From Paenibacillus chibensis (GTDB taxonomy: Bacteria; Bacillota; Bacilli; Paenibacillales; Paenibacillaceae), in contig NZ_BIMK01000002.1 of NCBI RefSeq assembly GCF_004001045.1, positions 1 to 64,000 of the forward strand: a stretch of DNA of 64,000 bases, written 5' to 3'. The notes beneath the pieces are model-generated. The model was not told the DNA's origin. It worked only from the letters and a program-made list of their open reading frames with translations, and searched no databases. Below, piece by piece: positions 33,720 through 42,624 of this stretch (position 1 is the first letter of the stretch; the number at the start of each line of letters is the position of its first letter). Position numbers and translations under genes: made by a program.

Positions 33720-34075
33720 TTACTCTCATCCCCTCTTCTGACCATGTCCGTTAACTGATCAACCGTAATTCCCAGCTTCTTGGCCTCGTGAATCATCGTC
33801 ACGATATACTGCTCATAAAATTGTTCCTTCCGTTTATCCACGAGCCTCTCCCTCGCTCCTGAAGCCACAAACATTCCGATCCCCCTCTTCTTGTACAGAA
33901 TACCTTGATCAACCAGAAGATTAACTCCCTTGGCCGCGGTCGCAGGATTTATCTGATAAAAAGAGGCAAACTGATTGGTCGAAGGGACCTGAGATTCCTC
34001 GGGCAATCCTTCGCTAAGGATGTCGTCTTCGATCTTTTCCGCAATCTGTATAAAAATAGGACGGCCGTCATCCAT
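33716..34075 (-). CDS. GntR family regulator, YtrA subfamily
   Basis: 119 residues from MDDGRPIFIQIAEKIEDDIL; a longer TTG start at 34087 has poorer spacing. The winged HTH occupies about 8-75 (QVPSTNQFASFYQINPATAA), with a short C-terminal tail typical of YtrA. It should repress its own ABC operon through the dyad at 34107. Confidence 0.9.
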   Translation of the reverse strand: MDDGRPIFIQIAEKIEDDILSEGLPEESQVPSTNQFASFYQINPATAAKGVNLLVDQGILYKKRGIGMFVASGARERLVDKRKEQFYEQYIVTMIHEAKKLGITVDQLTDMVRRGDESK

Positions 34076-34106
34076 AATTGACCCCAAATACCTTCACCAC
34101 CCAACT

Positions 34107-34130
34107 GGTTAATTACTCAAGTAACTAACC
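34107..34130. promoter_or_regulatory. YtrA-type operator
   Basis: GGTTAATTAC-TCAA-GTAACTAACC, a 10-4-10 dyad with one mismatch, directly downstream of the -10 box of the GntR operon. Confidence 0.8.
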
Positions 34131-34132
34131 AT

Positions 34133-34161
34133 AATATATGCGATGGATTTCGGATTGTCAA
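34133..34161 (-). promoter_or_regulatory. Promoter of the GntR-ABC operon
   Basis: Minus-strand TTGACA (34161-34156), 17-bp spacer, TATATT (34138-34133), followed by the operator. Confidence 0.85.
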
Positions 34162-34213
34162 TCCATTTGGCGCACAATTTTACCGGACTTCATCATGTGG
34201 CCTCCTGTCAAGG

Positions 34214-34321
34214 TTGCGTCAATGCCTACGTTTATTAGCATCCGCGCAAAAACATGTTGGGTACGTCGATATTTCTGTTCAGGGCAAAGGTACGGTCTTC
34301 CGTATGCACTTCGCCTTAACG
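34214..34321 (+). pseudogene. Remnant of a sensor histidine kinase C-terminus
   Basis: In one frame the DNA reads HVGYVDISVQGKGTVFRMHF, which resembles the end of a HATPase_c domain (H-x-G-x-I-x2-S-x3-G-x-G-T-x-F). No kinase body, start or ribosome site lies upstream; the promoter of the GntR operon begins 50 bp before. Probably a decayed fragment. Confidence 0.4.
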
Positions 34322-34322
34322 C

Positions 34323-34350
34323 AAAAAGAACAGCCGAATTGGCTGTTCTT
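34323..34350 (-). terminator. Terminator of the secreted repeat protein gene
   Basis: Stem GAACAGCC/GGCTGTTC followed by TTTTTG on the minus strand, 22 bp past the stop. Confidence 0.85.
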
Positions 34351-34371
34351 CGTACAGCAGCATGCTTGCCG

Positions 34372-36222
34372 CTACTTCCGAGTTTGCGATTGCAATACCG
34401 GTGATCCGGCTGGGGTTGCTTTGGCGTTTACTGCCGAGCTCCGAAGCACCTGCACGTCGGCGAATACGGACTTGCCTTTGTAGGAGCCGTAAATGCGGGT
34501 CACTCCCGCACGGTATCCGGTCAGGTTCCCTTCGTCGTCAACGCCGGCGATGTCCGGATGATCGCTGCGGAACGATGCTTTAGCCGTCACGTCCGTCGTC
34601 TTGCCCGTGGCGGCGTCCATGAACAGCAAATGGATGTCGAGGCTGCTGCCGGCCGCCAGCGAATATTCGTCGGAATCCATTTGGATGGCGCCAGAAACCG
34701 GATCGAACGCAGCGTCATCGGCTGAAAGCACCGTGACCTTCAGCGCAGCGCTAAAGTCACGGTATTCGGCATGAATGACCGTTTCACCCGGTGCTGTTGC
34801 CGTAATGCGCCCGGCCGTATCAACGGCGGCAATCTTCGGATCATCCGAACGATAGGCGGCCGAGCTCGATACATCCTCTGATGTGCCGTCACCATAAACC
34901 GCCTGAAGCACGGTCGGCGCGCCGATGCCGGATTTCAGCGTTCTGGCCTTCTCGGTAAAGGCAATGCCTGTCAGCGTCCGTTCCGCCGAAGGTTGATGGG
35001 CGGAAGGCGCTACCTTCATCAGCTGGAACTTCGTTTTGTCCTCTCGTTTGACCGTTCCCGGGAAAATATAACCGCCGTCCGGTGCTGCCGAGCCTTTCCC
35101 GTACCGGGAAATCGGCGCGCCTTTGAAAAGCGTCCGGTCAAGCAGCTCGCCGCTTTGGCTGACGGTCATCAGATCGTACTGGACCTTACGGTTCTTATAA
35201 TCGCCGCTCGCGTTTCCACCCAGCAGCGCATAGCCATCTGCCGTTTTGACAATGCGGTTGAACACCTCGATATCCGCGCCGGCCGGGTAAGTTTTTTCCC
35301 ACTTCGGCTCTCCGCTGGCATCCGTTTCGGTCAGAACAGTGATTCGCTGCTGATTGATGACCTTCTGACTGCCGATCAAGTAGCCTCCGTCATCCGTCGC
35401 CACAACCCCGAATGCGCCCCAATCCGTTTCGGGGTCCACCGTTTCCTTCATCCATGCCTGCTCTCCGTCTTCGCCAACCTTGACGATGACAAGCGCATCC
35501 CGGTCGCCTGGTTCGTAATCCGGGCTGTCGATGCCGCCTACGGCGACGTAGCCTCCGTCCACGGCCGGAATGAGATCGTTGAAATACTGGCTGTTTCCGC
35601 CAAAACGGTACTTCTTATACCACAGCTCTTGGCCATCCCCGTCGACTTTAAGCAGATATGCGCTGCTGTAGCCCATGTTGCTGATGCCTTTGCCCGCGAC
35701 GATAAAATCGCCGTCTGCCGTCTCAAACGCGGTCTGGGGCATGCTGTGAATGCCCTCCTCCTCCTTCGTCTGCTCCCAAAGGATTCGGCCGGAAGCGTCC
35801 AGCCTGACCATCAGCAGCTGGCTGTAAGGCTGTCCCGAGGTGCTGGTGCTTGTACCGATGATAAAGTAACCTCCGTCGCGGGTTTCGATCGCCTGGGAGG
35901 CCGCATTGGTCTCGGAGCCGTCATGGGTCAGCTTTTGCTCCCACTGCACCGCCCCTTCCGCATCCAGCTTCACCATGTAGGCCTTCTGGGAATAGGTCTC
36001 CCAGTCCCCGCTCATTTCTTGCTCGGTCAAGCTTCCCAATGCGAGATATCCGCCATCCGAGGTCGGCATGACTCCCTCCCCGGCAGACCAATTCCCGTAA
36101 TCCTTTGACCAAGCAATGGCTGGCTCATCCGAGCTTTCCCCATGCACGATGCCCCCTTGCAGGGCAAGCGCCGTCATAACGGCAAGGATCAGGGGCAGTA
36201 AGCGCGATCGTAAAGTAGACAT
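34372..36222 (-). CDS. Secreted repeat protein with C-terminal Big_2 Ig-like domain
   Basis: 616 residues with a signal peptide (about 1-28). Roughly residues 35-400 hold six or more repeats of the form T-x-DGGY-x3-G with intervening WEQ or WE(K/R) elements, suggesting a beta-propeller. Residues about 410-495 look like a Big_2 domain (ITATAPGETVIHAEY); a second, weaker Ig-like repeat follows (about 500-600, DDEGNLTGYRAGVTRIYGSY). No enzyme motif is seen. It probably binds glycans or proteins at the cell surface. Monocistronic. Confidence 0.8.
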   Translation of the reverse strand: MSTLRSRLLPLILAVMTALALQGGIVHGESSDEPAIAWSKDYGNWSAGEGVMPTSDGGYLALGSLTEQEMSGDWETYSQKAYMVKLDAEGAVQWEQKLTHDGSETNAASQAIETRDGGYFIIGTSTSTSGQPYSQLLMVRLDASGRILWEQTKEEEGIHSMPQTAFETADGDFIVAGKGISNMGYSSAYLLKVDGDGQELWYKKYRFGGNSQYFNDLIPAVDGGYVAVGGIDSPDYEPGDRDALVIVKVGEDGEQAWMKETVDPETDWGAFGVVATDDGGYLIGSQKVINQQRITVLTETDASGEPKWEKTYPAGADIEVFNRIVKTADGYALLGGNASGDYKNRKVQYDLMTVSQSGELLDRTLFKGAPISRYGKGSAAPDGGYIFPGTVKREDKTKFQLMKVAPSAHQPSAERTLTGIAFTEKARTLKSGIGAPTVLQAVYGDGTSEDVSSSAAYRSDDPKIAAVDTAGRITATAPGETVIHAEYRDFSAALKVTVLSADDAAFDPVSGAIQMDSDEYSLAAGSSLDIHLLFMDAATGKTTDVTAKASFRSDHPDIAGVDDEGNLTGYRAGVTRIYGSYKGKSVFADVQVLRSSAVNAKATPAGSPVLQSQTRK

Positions 36223-36443
36223 TCCTGTTCTCCTCCCATAAGCTGCATATGTATTCCATTCTCAAAAGCTATCAATATATTCCAATTATCATTACGATTA
36301 CGTCTGATAGCTATCCCTCTTACGGCATAATTACGTATGCCGATGGAACGGAATTGCAGCCGCCCCCAGATCAGGCTCACCTCTCTGATGAGTCTTAAGC
36401 CGGGGAACAAGGCAGGCACCGGAAATGGGATTTCGGATACAAC

Positions 36444-36482
36444 AAAAAAACGCGGACGCCCCGATCCTGCGGGCAGCCGCGT
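36444..36482 (-). terminator. Terminator of the O-methyltransferase gene
   Basis: Stem ACGCGG/CCGCGT plus inner CTGCCCG/CGGGGCG, followed by seven T on the minus strand. Confidence 0.88.
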
Positions 36483-36497
36483 TCCATATCGTGCAGC

Positions 36498-37163
36498 TTA
36501 TGCTTGCACGATGCCGAGCATAAAACCGTCATATCCTTTGCTGCCGACCGTTTGAACGGCTGTCGCCGAGATACGTTCGCTAGACGCGAGCATCTCATAG
36601 AAGGTTCTCACGCCTTGGATGCGCGGGTCCGTGCTGTGCCGATTCGTAATTTCACCCTCCCGGATCACGTTATCTCCGATGATGACCGTACCGGGACGGG
36701 AGAAGCGCAGCGCCCAATTCAAATACTGCGGGTTGTTCGGCTTATCGGCATCAATGAAGATCATATCGAAGGGCGGCGTGTTCTCTTCGGCCAGGATACT
36801 CAGCTGCTCCAGCGCGTTTCCCGTCCGCACCTCGATGACATGTTCCATGCCGGCATGCACGATGTTGGCCCTCGCCACTTCCGCATGATGCGGATCCAGC
36901 TCCAGCGTGATGATACGGCCGTCCTTCGGCAGTCCCCGGGCCATCCAGATCGTGCTGTATGCCCCAAGCGTACCGATTTCAAGGACACGCTTCGCGCCTT
37001 TCATTTGCACAAGCAGCTGCAGCAGCTTGCCCTGGGCCGCCGTCACATCGATTTCGGGCAGATCCGCCTTACGGTTTGCCGCCAATACCTCCTCAAGAAT
37101 CCGGTCGTTCGGACAAAGAAGATCCGTCACGTATTCATCGACTTGCTTCCAAATTTGTTGCAT
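36498..37163 (-). CDS. O-methyltransferase (class I SAM-dependent, YrrM/COMT-like)
   Basis: 221 residues. The start at 37163 follows AAGGAG by 8 nt; two upstream in-frame starts (37172, 37169) lie too close to the site. SAM motif VLEIGTLGAYSTIWMARGLP, then ITLELDPHHAEVA and FDMIFIDADKPNN (metal-binding Asp and catalytic region). It methylates a hydroxyl of an unknown substrate, probably a phenol. It is divergent from a LysR gene. Confidence 0.9.
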   Translation of the reverse strand: MQQIWKQVDEYVTDLLCPNDRILEEVLAANRKADLPEIDVTAAQGKLLQLLVQMKGAKRVLEIGTLGAYSTIWMARGLPKDGRIITLELDPHHAEVARANIVHAGMEHVIEVRTGNALEQLSILAEENTPPFDMIFIDADKPNNPQYLNWALRFSRPGTVIIGDNVIREGEITNRHSTDPRIQGVRTFYEMLASSERISATAVQTVGSKGYDGFMLGIVQA

Positions 37164-37294
37164 TGCCATCACTCCTTTTATTAGGTTGAAGCGCTTCTGG
37201 TTTCATTATAGTTCGGTTATAATAATAAAAATAATATATCTTTTCCTTGTTTTTATACATTAAATATATGAATTGCGACGAAGGGGAACCATCC

Positions 37295-38185
37295 ATGAAT
37301 TTACATGCGCTCCGGCTATTCCATGTCATTGCCGCCACCGGCAGCGTCACCCGGGCTTCAGAACAGCTGAACATCAGCCAGCCGGCCATTACCGCCCAGA
37401 TCAAAAAATTCGAAAAGGAGCTGAACCTCACGCTGCTCACGCCGCAGGGACGCGGCATCGCCTTGACCGACGCGGGGGAGCAGATCGCCCTGCTCGCAAG
37501 GCGCCTGTTCGCCGTCGAGCAGCAAATCGAACAGCTTGCGGAGAACTACGGGCGCGGAACCTATGGACATATCCGGCTTGCCGCCACCTATCTTCCCTCC
37601 CATTTCCTGCTTCCGCTTTGGCTCGCCAAGTTCAAACAGCAGCATGAGCAGGTCGATATGACCGTTACAACGACCAATTCCAGCGGTGCGCTCAAGCTTC
37701 TGCTGAATGTCGAGGTGGATCTTGCCATCTACGGCGGCTTGGCGGAGGAGTATCCCGATACGGTGCAGACGGAAGAGCTGTTTCAGGACGAGCTGTGGTT
37801 CGTCGTATCCCCGAGCCATGTGTACGCGAACCAACGGGTGTCCCTTCAGCAAATGATGAAGGAGCCGTTCGTCATGCGCGAGGAAGGCAGCTCCACCAGG
37901 GAACGGCTGATGGCGCTTTGCCGGACGTACAACGCTCCAGCCCCGAAAATCGCCCTGCAGTTTAACGGGCTGCACGAAGCGATATCGGCCGTCATTGCCG
38001 GTTATGGCGCCAACTTTGTCTCCTCCCTGGTCGTGCGCGAGCATGTCGAGCGCGGCGAGCTGTGCCGCGTATTCGTGGAAGGCATCGATCTGCGGAACGT
38101 GATCGCCATTTGCACGCGCAGGGACGAACCACTGAGCGCTGCCGCCCGCAATCTGGTGCAACTGATCCGGGAGAACCCCTATTAA
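37295..38185 (+). CDS. LysR family transcriptional regulator (O-methyltransferase-adjacent)
   Basis: 296 residues from MNLHALRLFHVIAATGS (AAGGGGAA 7 nt upstream; the longer frame from 37247 has none). HTH at about 17-36 (RASEQLNISQPAITAQIKKF) and effector domain at about 90-290. Divergent from the methyltransferase, with a weak TTATA-N7-TATAA dyad at 37206-37222, so that gene is its likely target. Confidence 0.9.
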   Translation: MNLHALRLFHVIAATGSVTRASEQLNISQPAITAQIKKFEKELNLTLLTPQGRGIALTDAGEQIALLARRLFAVEQQIEQLAENYGRGTYGHIRLAATYLPSHFLLPLWLAKFKQQHEQVDMTVTTTNSSGALKLLLNVEVDLAIYGGLAEEYPDTVQTEELFQDELWFVVSPSHVYANQRVSLQQMMKEPFVMREEGSSTRERLMALCRTYNAPAPKIALQFNGLHEAISAVIAGYGANFVSSLVVREHVERGELCRVFVEGIDLRNVIAICTRRDEPLSAAARNLVQLIRENPY

Positions 38186-38266
38186 CGTCAAAAAGCCCTC
38201 GAAGGCATGGATGCCTCCGAGAGCCGCATTACGAAGTTCTATTCGATTTTAAGGAGGTGATCCGCC

Positions 38267-38479
38267 ATGCCAGGCATATCCAAAACGCTCATCATTCTCG
38301 GCATCATCCTGATCGCCGCCGGACTCCTCTGGTGGCTCGTAGGCCGCTGGCTGCCCCTGGGCCGTCTTCCCGGCGACGTCGTATACGAGAAAAACAACGT
38401 CAAAATTTATTTTCCGATCGTTACCTGCATCATCATCAGCATCGTCGCCTCGCTGCTGCTTGCGCTCTTTCGCCGTTAG
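38267..38479 (+). CDS. DUF2905 family small membrane protein
   Basis: 70 residues. Two membrane helices (about 7-26 and 48-67) flank the family signature GRLPGDVVYEKNNVKIYFPI. AAGGAGGTGATCC precedes the ATG. Function unknown; common in Bacillales. Confidence 0.88.
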   Translation: MPGISKTLIILGIILIAAGLLWWLVGRWLPLGRLPGDVVYEKNNVKIYFPIVTCIIISIVASLLLALFRR

Positions 38480-38567
38480 TCCTCTTCGTGGCAGGATAAG
38501 CTTGCACGCTTATCAGGCGGTTCTCTTTAGCAGCGCTCGCTTTGCATTCCGGATCGCGGATCGGGTC

Positions 38568-39104
38568 TCATCGCCCTCCGGGATTCAATCTCGAGTATAC
38601 GCTCGTATCATGCGATACACCGGATTGAACCATATAATTCCGCAGCGTCCCTTCCTGCTCAAACCCCAGCTTGATCAGCATTTCTTGCGACGCTTGGTTG
38701 CCGGTAAATACAACGGCTCCGATCCGCGCCAGATTCATGTGATCAAAGCCATACTTCAATATACTCGCCGCGGCTTCAGAGGCATATCCTTTCCGCCAAT
38801 GCTCGGGATGGATTTCGTAGCCGATTTCCGCCCGCCGGTGCTTGGGCGCCCATGCATTAAAGCCGGCTGTTCCAATCAGGCCCGGCGCTTCTTTGCGCTC
38901 GATTCCCCACCGGATGCCGCGCTTGTCGCGATAGCTGTCACCAAAAAAACGGATGAGCTGGACTGCCTGCTCCACGCTGTCAAAAGGATCCTGCCCATAA
39001 TACCGCATAGCTTCTTCATTGGAGAAGCACGCAAATATATCTCCCGTATCTTCTTCCATTATTTCTCTTAAAATCAGCCTCTCCGTCTCAAGTTGCGGAA
39101 ACAT
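38568..39104 (-). CDS. GNAT family N-acetyltransferase (RimJ/RimL-like)
   Basis: 178 residues from MFPQLETERLILREI at 39104 (AAGGA 11 nt upstream). The acetyl-CoA motif A is RRAEIGYEIHPEHWRKGYAS and motif B is GFDHMNLARIGAVVFTGNQAS. It probably acetylates the N-terminus of a ribosomal protein or a small amine. Confidence 0.88.
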   Translation of the reverse strand: MFPQLETERLILREIMEEDTGDIFACFSNEEAMRYYGQDPFDSVEQAVQLIRFFGDSYRDKRGIRWGIERKEAPGLIGTAGFNAWAPKHRRAEIGYEIHPEHWRKGYASEAAASILKYGFDHMNLARIGAVVFTGNQASQEMLIKLGFEQEGTLRNYMVQSGVSHDTSVYSRLNPGGR

Positions 39105-39289
39105 CGTGCAGCACATCCTTTCATTTTCCCAGATGCTTGTCCTGTAAGCATGTGATTATCGTTATGATGCCATCGTTTGGCTGCGATTGCAAAGCTTTTT
39201 ATCCCACATAATAGCCAGGCCCGTTTTCATAAGCATGGTATGAAGAACCCTTATCGAATGCATTCAAACCCATCTGGAGGAATGAATTA

Positions 39290-40486
39290 ATGAATGACTT
39301 TCCCAGGGATCAAAGCCATATCCCTCAGAACATACCGCAGCCGATTCGGAGCGACGGCGCCGGCGGACCGGATTGGGGGCCGCGCGATGTAATGAGGGAC
39401 CTGGAGAACCCGGATATGTTCGTCCCGCCCGCCACGGACGCGGGGCTGCTGCCGAACCTGAAGTTTTCCTTCTCGGATGCCCATATGAAGCTGAACCGCG
39501 GCGGCTGGTCGCGGGAGGTTACGGTGCTCGAACTGCCGATAGCCACAACGCTTGCCGGTGTGAACATGTATCTCACGCCCGGCGGCGTGCGCGAAATGCA
39601 TTGGCATCAGCAGGCGGAGTGGGCCTACATGATCCGTGGCGAGGCCCGCGTGACGGCCGTGGATCAGAATGGCCGCAATTTCATTGCCGACATCGGCCCC
39701 GGGGACCTATGGTATTTTCCGGCTGGGCTTCCCCACTCCATTCAAGGACTTGCCGAAGGCTGCGAATTTCTGCTCGTTTTCGACGACGGCAGCTTCTCCG
39801 AATTGAATACGCTGTCGATCTCGGATTGGCTTGCCCACACACCGGGGGAGGTGCTTTCCGCCAATTTCGGCGTGCCGGAAGAAGCGTTTGAGAGCCGTCC
39901 CGACAGCCAGGTCTACATTTTCCAGGCACCGGTTCCGGGATCCCTCGAAAGCCAGCGGGTGGAATCTCCGTACGGCAGCGTCCCCCTCAGCTTCAAGCAT
40001 CGGCTGCTGGCGCAGACGCCGATCGTCACGCCGGGCGGCAGCGTGCGCATCGTGGACTCCACCAACTTCCCCATATCCCGGACGATCGCCGCCGCGCTTG
40101 TCGAGATCAAGCCAGGGGCTATGAGGGAGCTGCACTGGCATCCCAATCAGGATGAATGGCAGTACTATTTGACCGGCCAGGGACGGATGACCGTCTTTTC
40201 CGGAAACGGAACCGCCCGAACCTTTAACTATCGGGCTGGCGACGTGGGTTATGTGCCTTTTGCGAATGGCCATTACATCCAGAATACGGGCACCGAAACC
40301 TTATGGTTTCTGGAAATGTTCAAAAGCAGCCGCTTTGAGGACGTGTCGCTGAATCAATGGATGGCCCTCACGCCCCATCAGCTCGTTCAAGACAATATTC
40401 ACGCCAGCCCGGAGCTGATGAATGCGCTGCGAAAAGAAAAATGGCCGGTCGTGAAATATCCCGGCTATCCCGGCGAGTCGCCTTGA
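39290..40486 (+). CDS. oxdC: Oxalate decarboxylase (bicupin)
   Basis: 398 residues with two cupin domains. Manganese ligands are visible as [11 protein letters not shown] with a later PAGLPHS, and [12 protein letters not shown] with ANGHYIQ. It turns oxalate into formate and CO2. The catalytic lid, SENST in Bacillus subtilis OxdC, reads SELNT here: the glutamate proton donor is kept but two neighbours differ. GGAGGAATTA precedes the ATG. There is no signal peptide. Terminator downstream. Confidence 0.93.
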   Translation: MNDFPRDQSHIPQNIPQPIRSDGAGGPDWGPRDVMRDLENPDMFVPPATDAGLLPNLKFSFSDAHMKLNRGGWSREVTVLELPIATTLAGVNMYLTPGGVREMHWHQQAEWAYMIRGEARVTAVDQNGRNFIADIGPGDLWYFPAGLPHSIQGLAEGCEFLLVFDDGSFSELNTLSISDWLAHTPGEVLSANFGVPEEAFESRPDSQVYIFQAPVPGSLESQRVESPYGSVPLSFKHRLLAQTPIVTPGGSVRIVDSTNFPISRTIAAALVEIKPGAMRELHWHPNQDEWQYYLTGQGRMTVFSGNGTARTFNYRAGDVGYVPFANGHYIQNTGTETLWFLEMFKSSRFEDVSLNQWMALTPHQLVQDNIHASPELMNALRKEKWPVVKYPGYPGESP

Positions 40487-40506
40487 TCTGAATCAAAAAA
40501 AGAAAT

Positions 40507-40551
40507 AAGGCTGTCCTTCAGGTCGGGATCAACCTGGTGAACAGCCTTTTT
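40507..40551 (+). terminator. Terminator of oxdC
   Basis: Stem AAGGCTGT/ACAGCCTT plus inner CAGGT/ACCTG, followed by TTTT. Confidence 0.88.
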
Positions 40552-40675
40552 GATGGGGTCTCTTGTTTGCGGCGCTCCTTGTCGAGAAGCAGATTCAGTG
40601 ATCCGGCCTGCGTGGCAGGAAGCCGCTCCCGGTTTTATACCGATGTCTCCCCGCTTACGATGCCGTACCTAAAGC

Positions 40676-42508
40676 TTATTTGATGTTCACGTTTTCCAGG
40701 CTTCCGCCCTTGGCGAACAACCGCTCGATATGCCGCTCAACCTGCGGATCCGGAATCAAAGGCGGCGCTTGATGCGGCTTGATGCGGGCATCGAGGATCA
40801 TATTGTCGCATGCCCAATGCTTATGCTCATAACTGCTGTTAACGCCGTACATATCGTGCGAAGGATTGCTGCGGGTGAAGGTCACCCATAGAAAATTGTT
40901 AAGCGTATCGCTCAGGAACGTGCTGTCGTCGCATACGACGATCATCGGGCAGGATACCAGAGGCCCCTGTTCGTGTATCGCTTCTCCCAAAGCGGCCATT
41001 TCCTGCGCCGCCTGCCCGTAATCGGCAAACGCCGGTCCTTCGACCGCCACTATGCCCGGCATGACGAGACGCGGATTCGCAAAATCCCGCAAGCCTTGAA
41101 GCTCATCCGGCACCTCGCGGCACAGCTCCCTTTTCGGATCCCCGTAAGCCGCCAGAACCACCTTGCTTCCACTGTTCAGCCCCGTGCCGGAATAGTCGAG
41201 CGTATCAATCGTCGTGTTCGTGTAAAAATGAATGTCCCGGCGCAGATCCATCCGCTCCAGAATGTAACCCATAAAACCGGCGATATCATGGGAATCGAGC
41301 TTCAGTTCGTCCTCGGCCGTCAAAAACAAGTATTTTGCCAGACTCAGCTGCCCCGTTCCCAGAATACGGTTCGCCAGCGTCAGCAGCTCGGTCGGCTGCT
41401 TCACCCGCTGATACGGCGTGTACCGTTCGCTGCCGATGGCCAGCAATAGCGGGTGCACACCCGCGGCGTCCACGGCATGGACCTCCTTGACGCCCGGAAT
41501 TTCCTGCTTGATCGCGTCTCCTGTCAGCTCATGGATCAGTTCTCCGAAGGAGGTGTCCTCCTGCGGCGGGCGCCCCACCACGGTAAACGGCCAGATGGCT
41601 CCCCGTTTCGCATACACCTTATGCACCTTCATCACCGGAAAAGGATGCGTAAGGCTGTAATAGCCGAGATGATCGCCGAACGGACCTTCCGGCTTCGTGT
41701 CCTCCGGATGGATCTCGCCCGTGATGACGAAGTCGGCATCATGGCTTACGCAGTAACCGTCCACGTAGCTGTAGCGGAAGCGGCGGCCGGACAGCAGCCC
41801 GGCAAACAGCATTTCGCTCAGGCCTTCCGGCAGCGGCATGACCGCGGACAATGTATGCGCCGGCGGTCCGCCGACGAAAATGCTGACTTTCAGCGGCTCG
41901 CCTTTTCGGCTGGCCTTCGACTGGTGAATGCCGATTCCGCGGTGAATCTGGTAATGAAGGCCGATCTCCTGGTTCATCTCGTAATCGTTGCCGCTGAGCT
42001 GGATGCGGTACATTCCCAGGTTGGAATTCATCAGTCCGGGTTTGTCCGGGTCTTCGGAGTACACCTGCGGCAGTGTGATGAAGGCTCCTCCATCCATCGG
42101 CCAATGCTGGATCTGCGGCAAATCCGAGATTTGAATTTCCTCGAAGCCGGCAGGCAGGCCGCGCTTTTTCGCCGGCAGCGCTTTGATCGCCCCCAGCCCG
42201 TTGCCGACGTTCTGAAACGGTTGCTTGAGCGCCTTCATCGGGTCATCGCGCAGGGCGATGATGCTCTGCGTACGGTCCCAGGTATCACGGAATATAAACT
42301 TGCTCCGTCCGATGTCCCCGAACAGGTTCGACACCGCTTTATATTTCGAGCCCTTTACGTTTTCGAAAAGCAGGGCCGGTCCGCCCGCTTCATATACCTT
42401 CAAATGGATGGCCGCCATCTCGAGATAAGGGTCCACCTCTTCTTTTATGCGAATCAAATGTCCGTGTTTTTCAAGGTCCGTAATGCATTCTTCCAAGTTC
42501 CGATACAA
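40676..42508 (-). CDS. UbiD family decarboxylase
   Basis: 610 residues. I prefer TTG at 42508 (GGAG 8 nt upstream; protein starts MYRNLEECITDLEKHGH), over a longer frame to 42562. Typical UbiD stretches: PALLFENVKGSKY, GDHLGYYSLTHPFPV and RPPQEDTSFGELIHELTGDA. The enzyme would need prenylated FMN, so a UbiX partner is required; none is in this window. The substrate (4-hydroxybenzoate-like, other aromatic or heteroaromatic acid) is unknown. It follows the DUF1254 gene by 116 bp. Confidence 0.9.
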   Translation of the reverse strand: MYRNLEECITDLEKHGHLIRIKEEVDPYLEMAAIHLKVYEAGGPALLFENVKGSKYKAVSNLFGDIGRSKFIFRDTWDRTQSIIALRDDPMKALKQPFQNVGNGLGAIKALPAKKRGLPAGFEEIQISDLPQIQHWPMDGGAFITLPQVYSEDPDKPGLMNSNLGMYRIQLSGNDYEMNQEIGLHYQIHRGIGIHQSKASRKGEPLKVSIFVGGPPAHTLSAVMPLPEGLSEMLFAGLLSGRRFRYSYVDGYCVSHDADFVITGEIHPEDTKPEGPFGDHLGYYSLTHPFPVMKVHKVYAKRGAIWPFTVVGRPPQEDTSFGELIHELTGDAIKQEIPGVKEVHAVDAAGVHPLLLAIGSERYTPYQRVKQPTELLTLANRILGTGQLSLAKYLFLTAEDELKLDSHDIAGFMGYILERMDLRRDIHFYTNTTIDTLDYSGTGLNSGSKVVLAAYGDPKRELCREVPDELQGLRDFANPRLVMPGIVAVEGPAFADYGQAAQEMAALGEAIHEQGPLVSCPMIVVCDDSTFLSDTLNNFLWVTFTRSNPSHDMYGVNSSYEHKHWACDNMILDARIKPHQAPPLIPDPQVERHIERLFAKGGSLENVNIK

Positions 42509-42624
42509 TGGCTTGACTCCAATCTCCCATGAACGATGAACCAGCAAAATCACTGCTGTCAAAAGGTTTATTTAATATAGTTAAAACAAACCTCAGGGCA
42601 GATGTCAAACGATATCCTCACAGC

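Noticed and set aside
34993..36108. 371-codon plus-strand frame
   Set aside because: Antisense to the secreted Big_2 protein, low-complexity composition, no ribosome site.
38186..38226. Terminator after the methyltransferase-linked LysR gene
   Set aside because: A stem exists (CTCGaAGGCAT/ATGCCTcCGAG) but the T run is on the minus strand, where no gene ends.
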